Of a stretch of 5,992 nucleotides of DNA, positions 1 through 5,992 are shown piece after piece. The stretch's first letter is position 1. The number at the start of each line of letters is the position of its first letter. This DNA is from an uncultured Chloroflexota bacterium (GTDB lineage: Bacteria > Chloroflexota > Limnocylindria > Limnocylindrales > CSP1-4), in assembly GCA_903928275.1 (NCBI GenBank), contig CAIYQJ010000455.1, forward strand, positions 1 to 5,992. The letters are read 5' to 3'. A program made the translations under genes and the position numbers. The notes beneath the pieces were generated by a model. The model searched no databases. It had not been told where the DNA came from and worked only from the letters and a program-made list of their open reading frames with translations.

Positions 1-56
1 CACGAACGCTCGATGCTGGGCCCGAGCGTCGGGCGGGGTCGCTCTGTCCTTCGGTT
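1..56. other. Non-coding left edge with a small stem-loop
   Basis: I see no gene here. ACGCTCG at 6-12 is the exact reverse complement of CGAGCGT at 23-29, giving a 7-bp stem with a 10-nt loop. The sequence after it (30-56) is GC-rich with only scattered T residues, so an intrinsic terminator for a gene off the left edge is possible but not supported. Translations across this stretch are Arg/Pro/Ser-rich, as expected from non-coding high-GC DNA. Confidence 0.3.
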
Positions 57-234
57 CCATGCCCCCGACAGTGACAAAGTCGCTGGCCGCTTAACTCGGA
101 CAGAGTCGCTGGCCGACGACACGGACCGCCATCGACGGCGGCGGGCCGGCGGGCGAGGCGCCGTCGACGTGTCGTCCCCCAGCGAAAGCGTCCGAACCAG
201 GTGGCCAGCGACTCCGTCACCCTCGATGACATGG
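57..234. mobile_element. Nested inverted-repeat element with four 18-nt motifs (MITE-like or fused transposon ends)
   Basis: An 18-nt motif occurs four times: copy A at 71-88 (GTGACAAAGTCGCTGGCC) and copy B at 97-114 (CGGACAGAGTCGCTGGCC) on the plus strand, then copy C at 177-194 (CGGACGCTTTCGCTGGGG) and copy D at 203-220 (GTGACGGAGTCGCTGGCC) on the minus strand. A pairs with D and B with C, and both adjacent pairs are spaced exactly 26 bp. Ungapped pairing of 60-122 against 231-169 matches at 45 of 63 positions. The arms begin TG and end CA, and the symmetry extends outward to CCATG/CATGG (57-61/230-234). A stem-loop occupies the centre. TG/CA ends with several internal repeats are a known trait of IS21-family ends, and Tn7-like ends also carry repeated transposase sites. 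There is no transposase gene inside, so this would be a non-autonomous derivative or remnant. I see no clear target-site duplication next to either boundary. A multi-site operator is the main alternative. Confidence 0.5.
115..176. repeat. Central bulged stem-loop of the nested inverted repeat
   Basis: GACGACAC (115-122) pairs exactly with GTGTCGTC (169-176). Further in, TCGACGGCG (132-140) pairs exactly with CGCCGTCGA (159-167). This leaves an 18-nt GC-rich loop at 141-158 and an asymmetric bulge of nine bases against one. The outer stem continues through a CC/CC internal mismatch into TCGCTGG/CCAGCGA (106-112/179-185), which belongs to motif copies B and C. The whole could fold as one long hairpin in single-stranded DNA or in RNA. 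No U-tract follows on either strand, so it is not a typical intrinsic terminator. Confidence 0.5.
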
Positions 235-449
235 CAACGAGGGCGACGATCGTCCGGGACCAGGCTACGGCGCATGCACGATGGCAGGTGGTACTCATGT
301 GGGATTGCCCGGCATCGGGCGTCCGGGCGACCATGTCCGCGGTCGGCCATTGACCATGCCCCGCGAGCGCCGAGCCGGGCGAGGCCGACTGCGACGGCCG
401 GGGGCCGCGGCTCCGTCCCGCGCAGCCCAGACGTCCACGATCCGCGCGC

Positions 450-494
450 GTCGTGCCCACGCGCGTGGTGCCCGAGAGCGTCGTGTCCGAGAGG
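450..494 (+). repeat. Three imperfect 15-bp tandem units ahead of the membrane-protein start
   Basis: The units are GTCGTGCCCACGCGC (450-464), GTGGTGCCCGAGAGC (465-479) and GTCGTGTCCGAGAGG (480-494). Units 2 and 3 agree at 12 of 15 positions and units 1 and 2 at 11 of 15. The array ends inside the Shine-Dalgarno sequence of the downstream gene, so the last unit supplies part of the ribosome binding site. The 12-bp palindrome at 457-468 spans the junction of units 1 and 2. A role as operator or translational control element is possible. Chance similarity in GC-rich DNA is the alternative. Confidence 0.4.
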
Positions 495-496
495 GG
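491..496 (+). promoter_or_regulatory. Shine-Dalgarno sequence that decides the start of the membrane-protein gene
   Basis: GAGGGG lies 9 nt before a GTG at 506-508 that is in frame with the membrane protein. The in-frame ATG at 281 has no comparable purine-rich sequence at the right distance, and the residues between 281 and 506 look non-coding. This is the only clear Shine-Dalgarno seen ahead of a gene in the window. Confidence 0.6.
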
Positions 497-505
497 AACC
501 CTGCC

Positions 506-1627
506 GTGAAGGCAAGCACTGTGCCCGAAGCCCAGGATCCGCCGGCGGCGGGGCGCGCCAGGCGGGCGATCCGGGTCCCCGCGGTCGACGACCTGCTCGC
601 GCGCGCCGCGCGCCGCCTGCGGCTCCCCTACCCGGTGCTCGCGGCGATCGTGAGCGGCGTGGTCCTCATCCCGCTCGGCCAGTTCTTCCCACGGACGATG
701 CTGCTGGTCGTCAGCGACAAGCCGGGGATGGGGATCGTGCACGACGCAGGTGACTTCGTCTACTGGCTCCTCATCTTCGGGATCCTGTTCTTCCTCCTGA
801 TGGCGGGCCGCTGGATGCGCGCCCGCGCCACGCGGACCCTGTCCGAGATCGGCGACCTCGCGTCCGATCCTTCGTCGTCCGGGGGCGACCCGTTCGCGTG
901 GGCGGCCGACGGGCGGCCGCCGCTCGTCGCCGCGGTGCTCCTGACCGCGCTCCTCGTCGAGGAGCAGTTCCGGAGCGGCCCGGGGCTCCCTGCGGCGGGG
1001 GGGCTCGTCGTGTTCGGCGCGGACGTCGCCGAGATGGCGCTCCAGCTCCTCGTCCTCTTCTCGTTCGTGTGGACCTACCTCGGCTCGGTCGCCGGCCTCG
1101 CCGCGGTCTGTCGGCGCCCCCTGCGTCTCGTGTCGCACGTCGACGACCCGTTCCTGCGGACCAGGCCGCTGGGAAACCTCTCCGTCGCGCTCGCGTCGAC
1201 CTACTTCGTCGGCCTCTCCGGGATGGCGCTCTGGCTCTACTGGGCCGACATGCGGATCCTGTACGTGGTCGCCATCGTCTGCGCCTTCGCGGGGCTCGGC
1301 CTCTTCTTCCTGCCCCTGCACGCGGTCCACCTGCAGCTGGTCGCGGAGAAGCGCCGGGAGTCCGCCGTATCGGCTGCCCGGTTCCACGCGCTCTTCGAGG
1401 GGTCTCCGCATCCCGTCCCGGCGGAAGCGCGGACGAGCGACATCCTGGAGGCGCTCGCCGAGGTGAACGCCTCGATCGCGTGGAGCTGCGTCAACGCGCG
1501 AGTAGCGGCGATCCGAGCGTGGCCGTTCGACACCGTGATCATCGTCCGCCTCACGACGACCTTCGCCCTCCCGGTGATCCTCGGTCTCGTCACCCGCCTG
1601 ACCGAAGTGGCGGCTCTCAATCGGTGA
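506..1627 (+). CDS. Polytopic membrane protein of unknown function (373 aa)
   Basis: I do not recognise a named family. The start chosen is GTG 506, which has a good Shine-Dalgarno. An in-frame ATG at 281 would add 75 Arg/Ala-rich residues. After a charged N-terminus (1-40, many Arg), likely membrane segments are about 43-60, 84-104, 138-153, 176-201, 225-246, 250-270 and 342-366, so about seven. Conspicuous motifs are DDPFLRTRPLGNLS (213-226), a PLHAVHLQLVAEKRRE stretch (270-285) at the membrane exit, a helical soluble linker (about 272-338) and WPFDT (339-343) leading into the last segment. The layout of six N-terminal segments, a cytoplasmic helical stalk with a Pro-His/Glu-Lys-Arg entrance and one terminal segment after a Trp-Pro pair resembles uncharacterised membrane proteins I associate with Chloroflexota, cyanobacteria and archaea. 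That association is from memory and unverified. The gene stands alone on the plus strand and converges on hemW, so its context gives no function. No catalytic motif was seen. Confidence 0.8.
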   Translation: MKASTVPEAQDPPAAGRARRAIRVPAVDDLLARAARRLRLPYPVLAAIVSGVVLIPLGQFFPRTMLLVVSDKPGMGIVHDAGDFVYWLLIFGILFFLLMAGRWMRARATRTLSEIGDLASDPSSSGGDPFAWAADGRPPLVAAVLLTALLVEEQFRSGPGLPAAGGLVVFGADVAEMALQLLVLFSFVWTYLGSVAGLAAVCRRPLRLVSHVDDPFLRTRPLGNLSVALASTYFVGLSGMALWLYWADMRILYVVAIVCAFAGLGLFFLPLHAVHLQLVAEKRRESAVSAARFHALFEGSPHPVPAEARTSDILEALAEVNASIAWSCVNARVAAIRAWPFDTVIIVRLTTTFALPVILGLVTRLTEVAALNR

Positions 1628-1641
1628 GCCCGACGACGGGC
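1628..1641 (+). terminator. Weak hairpin directly after the membrane-protein stop
   Basis: GCCCG (1628-1632) and CGGGC (1637-1641) form a 5-bp GC stem with an ACGA tetraloop starting at the base after the TGA stop. A competing pairing exists between CCGACG (1630-1635) and CGTCGG (1646-1651). There is no T-run behind either, so this is at best an RNA 3'-end structure and not a canonical intrinsic terminator. Confidence 0.25.
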
Positions 1642-1730
1642 GAGACGTCGGCCCGGGGCGAGCCAGCGTCCGGCGACGACCCGGCCGATCGCCTTCACGA
1701 GGTGAGATGAGGGCGGGCGCCGGCCGTCGA

Positions 1731-1758
1731 CGCGGGACGACCGCCCGGTCGCACCGCG
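1731..1758 (-). terminator. GC-rich hairpin just past the hemW stop
   Basis: CGCGG (1731-1735) pairs with CCGCG (1754-1758), and CGACC (1738-1742) pairs with GGTCG (1747-1751). They are separated by a 2x2 internal loop and closed by a GCCC loop, giving 10 bp in total. The structure begins 4 nt after the hemW stop codon, where a transcript-end hairpin is expected, and it could act on either strand of this convergent junction. No U-tract follows, so termination activity is uncertain; 3'-end protection is equally plausible. Confidence 0.35.
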
Positions 1759-1762
1759 CCGC

Positions 1763-3184
1763 TCACACCAGGCGCGCGAACAGCTCGTTCGACAGCAGGC
1801 GGCCGCGCAGCGTGAGCCGCAGGCGCGGCCGGGCATGGAGGCCGACATCGCCGCCGGCCGTCGCAGGCCCCGCCGCCCCAGCCCGCGCGTCCTCCGCCCG
1901 CGCCGTCGCGCCCCCCACCGCCTCGCCCCGCGCCTCCTCGAGGAGCCCGATCTCGCGGGCCCATGCGATCGCGGCCGCGAAGCGTGGATCCTCGGCGGCC
2001 TCCGCCGGGATCCCCCTGTCGAGCCGGAGCGCGAGCACGACCGCCTCCGCGTCGGCGGTGCGCTCGTCGGCCGTCTCGGCGCCCCCCGGCGGGAGCATCG
2101 GCGGCCGATCCGTGCCCGGTGGCGGGAGGAGCGCCGCGAGGTAGCCATCGAGCCGCGCGGCGTTCCAGCGGCGCTCGCGCCCATCGAAGGCGTGCGCACC
2201 GATCCCCACCGCCTCGTGCGGCCGGCGCTCCCAGTAGATGAGGTTGTGGCGGCTCTCGTGGCCCGGGCGCGCCCAGTTCGAGATCTCGTATCCCCGGTAG
2301 CCCGCGGCGGCGAGCACGCCGGAGGCGGCCTCGTAGCAGGCGGCGGCGGCGTCCTCGTCCTGTTCGACCCGGGCGCGCTCGCGCCAGCGCCGGGCGCCGG
2401 GCGTCGTGGGGAGATGATCGCCGAGGGGACCGGTGAGGCCCTCCGCTTCGGGATCGTCGAGCGTGAGCGCGTACAGCGAAAGGTGGTCCGGCGCGAGCGC
2501 GATGGCGGCGGCGAGCGTGCGGTCCCACGAGGCGGGAGCCTGGCCGGGGATCTCGTACAGCAGGTCGAGGCTGACCGAGCCGACGCCCGCCTGGCGCGCC
2601 TCCTCCACCGAGCGGCGCACGTCGTCCGGCCCGTGGCGCCGACCGATGCGGCGGAGCTCGCCGGCGTCGAGGCTCTGGGCCCCCAGCGAGACGCGCGTGA
2701 CCCCCGCTGCCACCGCGCCGCGGAGGTCGCCGCGCTCGTCCGGACGCGGGTTCGCTTCGAGCGTCACCTCGGCGTCCGACGCCACCCCGATACGCGCCCG
2801 GACCCGGTCGAGGATCGCTGCGAGCGCCGCCGCCGGCAGCAGCGACGGCGTCCCGCCGCCGAGGTAGACGGAATCCAGCACGGCGCGTCCCGGCGTGCCC
2901 GGCGGCCCGTGACGGAGGTCGAGAACGTCCGCCCGGAGATCGAGCTCCGCGAGCAGCGCCGCCAGGTACACATCCACGCGGCTCCGCGGCCCGCGCGCGG
3001 TGGCGCCCGCGAGGACGACGAAGTCGCAGTACGGGCAGAGCGAGGCGCAGAACGGGACGTGGACGTAGAGGGCCGCCGGCGGGCGCGGGGGCGCCTCGGC
3101 CCCCGACGATCCATGGGGTGGCAGGCGGGCATCCGGCGGCGCCGGCGCGGGTCGCGTGCCCCGCGCCGGGAGACCCCTGGTCAT
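1763..3184 (-). CDS. hemW: Radical-SAM haem chaperone HemW (HemN-like)
   Basis: HemW binds haem and delivers it to respiratory haemoproteins; it was formerly annotated as oxygen-independent coproporphyrinogen III oxidase. The 473-aa product has the 4Fe-4S radical-SAM motif C46-xxx-C50-xx-C53 in the context CPYCDF, which fits HemW better than true HemN, where a fourth Cys follows. It also has GGGTPS (109-114), EANP (143-146), GAQS (168-171), YEIPGQ (210-215), YEISNWA (299-305) and HNLIYW (313-318), the HNxxYW motif proposed for haem binding. The C-terminal HemN domain ends with LRLTLRGRLLSNELFARL. Length is somewhat above the usual 380-400 aa because of a Pro/Ala-rich N-terminal extension of about 37 residues and an Ala/Gly-rich insert at about 419-450. 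The start ATG overlaps the stop of the upstream CPBP gene by 4 bp (ATGA), indicating translational coupling. No later Met or Val start lies before the VHVPFC segment. GGGG sits too close to the ATG to be a normal Shine-Dalgarno. Confidence 0.93.
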   Translation of the reverse strand: MTRGLPARGTRPAPAPPDARLPPHGSSGAEAPPRPPAALYVHVPFCASLCPYCDFVVLAGATARGPRSRVDVYLAALLAELDLRADVLDLRHGPPGTPGRAVLDSVYLGGGTPSLLPAAALAAILDRVRARIGVASDAEVTLEANPRPDERGDLRGAVAAGVTRVSLGAQSLDAGELRRIGRRHGPDDVRRSVEEARQAGVGSVSLDLLYEIPGQAPASWDRTLAAAIALAPDHLSLYALTLDDPEAEGLTGPLGDHLPTTPGARRWRERARVEQDEDAAAACYEAASGVLAAAGYRGYEISNWARPGHESRHNLIYWERRPHEAVGIGAHAFDGRERRWNAARLDGYLAALLPPPGTDRPPMLPPGGAETADERTADAEAVVLALRLDRGIPAEAAEDPRFAAAIAWAREIGLLEEARGEAVGGATARAEDARAGAAGPATAGGDVGLHARPRLRLTLRGRLLSNELFARLV

Positions 3185-4026
3185 GCCCCGGGGAAGCCGT
3201 CGACCGTCCGGGCAGCGTCCGCATCGGCCGCCGGGGCTGCGCCCACGTCGCCGGCTGGGGCCGCGCCGGCAGCGCCCTCCTCGGCCGGGCCGTACCCGTC
3301 CGGCTGGTCGACGGCCGGCTCCCACCCGGGAAGGTCCCGGCCGTCCTCCGACAGCTCGCCGCGGTGCCCCGCCGACCCCGCGTGGCCGGTGACGACGAAC
3401 AGCGCCAGGCGCGTGATCGAGTGCGCGATGACGGCGGCCCCGATCCCGCCGGTCACGACCGTCATCCAGCCGGCCGCGAGACCGATGCCCAGGTCGAGGA
3501 AGAGGAGGTACGGATCCCCCCCGGTGCGGCCGGCCCGGGTCGCGAGGGTGTAGGCGATGGCCTGCAGGATGACGGCCAGGAGCGGGTCGAGGCCGACGCC
3601 GACGAGCGCGCCGAGGACGATCCCACGGAACGTGGCCTCGTCCAGCACAGCGGTCCCGATCGCGTTGAGGATGGCGCCCGGGTACGCGCGGGCCGCGGGC
3701 GCGCGGATCGCTCCATTCCTGAACCGCCCGAGGAGGAGCGCCTGGCCCACGCCGACCGCTCCTGCGCCGAGGCCGATGAGCACGGCGGCCGTCCGATCGC
3801 CGACCGTGAGGTAGAGGTCGTCCGGGCCGGGGAGCACCCAGGCGACCGCAGCCACGAGGACGAGGCCGATCGCATACCAGGCGATGCGCCCGAGGATGGG
3901 CGGCGAGGCCCCTGACGCGTCGGGCTCGTCGTACTCGGCCGTGCCGAACCGCGGAGCGTCCAGCCGCAGCAGGACGAGCAGCATCGCGAAGCCGAACGCG
4001 ACCAGGACGCGAAGCGTCTCCTCCAT
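3181..4026 (-). CDS. CPBP/Rce1-like intramembrane protease family protein with degraded active site
   Basis: This 281-aa membrane protein has the CAAX-protease/bacteriocin-processing fold (CPBP family, related to Rce1). Family members cleave or process substrates within the membrane using a glutamate/histidine site. Motif 1 (EExxxR in the family) reads DEATFR at 129-134. Motif 2 (FxxxH) reads Y159-TLA-T163, so the expected His is absent. The last part, GWMTVVTGGIGAAVIAH at 186-202 followed by SITR, matches the family's final segment, but HxxxN becomes HxxxR. Membrane segments lie at about 5-22, 49-65, 80-100, 119-145, 147-163, 174-192 and 194-213. The tail (214-281) is hydrophilic, acidic and Ala/Gly-rich with no recognisable domain. 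ATG 4026 is preferred over GTG 4044 because a -10-like box covers the GTG and the protein then begins at a charged MEE followed by the first membrane helix. It sits between lepA (84-bp gap) and hemW (4-bp overlap). Loss of active-site residues suggests a non-proteolytic role, which is inferred. Confidence 0.75.
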   Translation of the reverse strand: MEETLRVLVAFGFAMLLVLLRLDAPRFGTAEYDEPDASGASPPILGRIAWYAIGLVLVAAVAWVLPGPDDLYLTVGDRTAAVLIGLGAGAVGVGQALLLGRFRNGAIRAPAARAYPGAILNAIGTAVLDEATFRGIVLGALVGVGLDPLLAVILQAIAYTLATRAGRTGGDPYLLFLDLGIGLAAGWMTVVTGGIGAAVIAHSITRLALFVVTGHAGSAGHRGELSEDGRDLPGWEPAVDQPDGYGPAEEGAAGAAPAGDVGAAPAADADAARTVDGFPGA

Positions 4027-4034
4027 GGCGCGAC

Positions 4035-4043
4035 ACGCTAGCA
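4035..4043 (-). promoter_or_regulatory. Extended -10-like box for the CPBP gene, probably leaderless
   Basis: On the minus strand TGCTAGCGT (4043 down to 4035) fits an extended -10 of the TGnTAnnnT type. Only 8 nt separate it from the A of ATG 4026, so a transcript starting 6-8 nt downstream would have almost no leader. No Shine-Dalgarno is present. No recognisable -35 was found. The box resembles TGCTACACT in front of lepA. Transcription through from lepA is also possible. Confidence 0.4.
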
Positions 4044-4110
4044 CGCGGCGGTGGCTGCCGGATCGCTCCGCGCGAACGGTCGCGCAGCACGCAGCGCGTG
4101 CGGCCCCCGG

Positions 4111-5922
<1,812 letters not shown>

Positions 5923-5932
5923 GGGCGGCCCG

Positions 5933-5941
5933 AGTGTAGCA
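5933..5941 (-). promoter_or_regulatory. Extended -10-like promoter box of lepA, near-leaderless
   Basis: On the minus strand TGCTACACT (5941 down to 5933) matches an extended -10 (TGn plus TACACT, four of six to TATAAT). It ends 10 nt before the lepA ATG, so the expected transcription start lies only about 2-5 nt ahead of the codon. The intervening CGGGCCGCCC contains no Shine-Dalgarno. No clear -35 was seen 16-18 nt further upstream, which is common when an extended -10 is present. The remaining bases to the right edge (5942-5992) show no gene. Confidence 0.5.
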
Positions 5942-5992
5942 AGGTGGGACGCGAGGGCCGTCGGACGAGCGGGGCCGGAGACCCGGGGGCCG

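Larger units (their letters stand above)
235..505. other. Intergenic leader with no supported gene
   Basis: This stretch separates the nested inverted repeat from the plus-strand membrane-protein gene. The membrane-protein frame stays open back to an ATG at 281, but its translation over 281-505 is a run of Arg, Ala, Pro and Gly with no hydrophobic segment or recognisable domain, so I treat it as untranslated. Contents that can be named are a perfect 12-bp palindrome CCACGCGCGTGG at 457-468, two copies of GACCATG (329-335 and 352-358) and the 15-bp tandem repeats at 450-494. No convincing -35/-10 pair was found. TTGACC at 350-355 lacks a matching -10 box at the expected distance. Confidence 0.45.

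Noticed and set aside
350..378. TTGACC at 350-355 considered as a -35 box for the membrane-protein gene
   Set aside because: At 16-18 bp spacing the sequence is GC-only with no -10 likeness, so a promoter cannot be supported.
1..505. CRISPR array, tRNA or riboswitch as explanations of the repeats in the left region
   Set aside because: The four motifs are two direct and two inverted copies, not a uniform repeat-spacer array. No tRNA cloverleaf with a T-arm could be found, and no known riboswitch core was recognised.
13..753. Long plus-strand open frame covering the repeat element and the start of the membrane gene
   Set aside because: The product is Arg/Pro/Ser-rich with no domain. It runs through the palindromic element and overlaps the hydrophobic membrane-protein frame out of register. 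Such frames are expected in very GC-rich DNA.
898..1710. Second plus-strand frame inside the membrane-protein gene
   Set aside because: Its translation is Arg/Ala/Pro-rich and it is a frame-shifted reading of the membrane-protein codons. The overlapping real frame has clear membrane helices and GC-rich third positions.
1835..3553. A 572-residue plus-strand frame antisense to hemW and the CPBP gene
   Set aside because: It is made of Arg/Glu/Ala-rich low-complexity sequence with no domain. Its length reflects the lack of stops opposite GC-rich coding DNA, and the opposite strand encodes an unmistakable HemW.
3185..4090. A 302-residue upstream extension of the HemW frame, which could suggest a fusion protein
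   Set aside because: This part is an Arg/Gly/Pro-rich out-of-frame reading of the CPBP gene. The ATGA overlap at 3181-3184 gives HemW a natural start.
4087..4101. Small hairpin GCACGC-AGC-GCGTGC after the lepA stop, considered as a terminator
   Set aside because: The stem has only 6 bp with a 3-nt loop and no U-tract follows on the minus strand. It could occur by chance in such GC-rich DNA.

Overview
High-GC bacterial DNA, strongly GC-rich at third codon positions. No rRNA, tRNA or phylogenetic marker settles the taxon. LepA next to HemW, -10-like boxes placed almost on the start codons and very GC-rich coding suggest Chloroflexota (Limnocylindria-like) or Actinobacteriota. This placement is an inference and is weak.

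Layout. Positions 1-505 hold no convincing gene. Inside this stretch is a compact, highly structured inverted repeat (about 57-234). It is built from four copies of an approximately 18-nt motif, two pointing inward from each side with identical 26-bp spacing, around a central stem-loop. It has 5'-TG...CA-3' ends and looks like a non-autonomous transposable element or a fused pair of transposon ends. A 15-bp imperfect tandem triplication (450-494) runs into a Shine-Dalgarno sequence for a plus-strand gene (506-1627) encoding an unrecognised polytopic membrane protein of about seven membrane segments.

The plus-strand gene converges on a minus-strand cluster that reads lepA -> CPBP-type membrane protein -> hemW. 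The 135 bp between the converging genes hold GC-rich hairpins but no U-tract. lepA (4111-5922) is a full-length elongation factor 4 gene. The middle gene (3181-4026) encodes a CAAX-protease/bacteriocin-processing (CPBP, Rce1-like) fold whose catalytic motifs look degraded. It overlaps hemW by ATGA. hemW (1763-3184) encodes a radical-SAM haem chaperone with an intact CxxxCxxC cluster motif and HNxxYW motif, plus a Pro/Ala-rich N-terminal extension.

How they work together. lepA next to hemW is a familiar bacterial neighbourhood (ribosome back-translocation/biogenesis GTPase plus haem delivery to respiratory enzymes), and no direct shared function is implied. The CPBP-like gene is an insertion between them and is probably translationally coupled to hemW. 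Both lepA and the CPBP gene have an extended -10-like TGCTAnnnT box 8-10 nt before the ATG and no Shine-Dalgarno, which suggests leaderless or nearly leaderless transcripts. The most unusual item is the nested four-motif inverted repeat. I found no convincing new multi-gene system.
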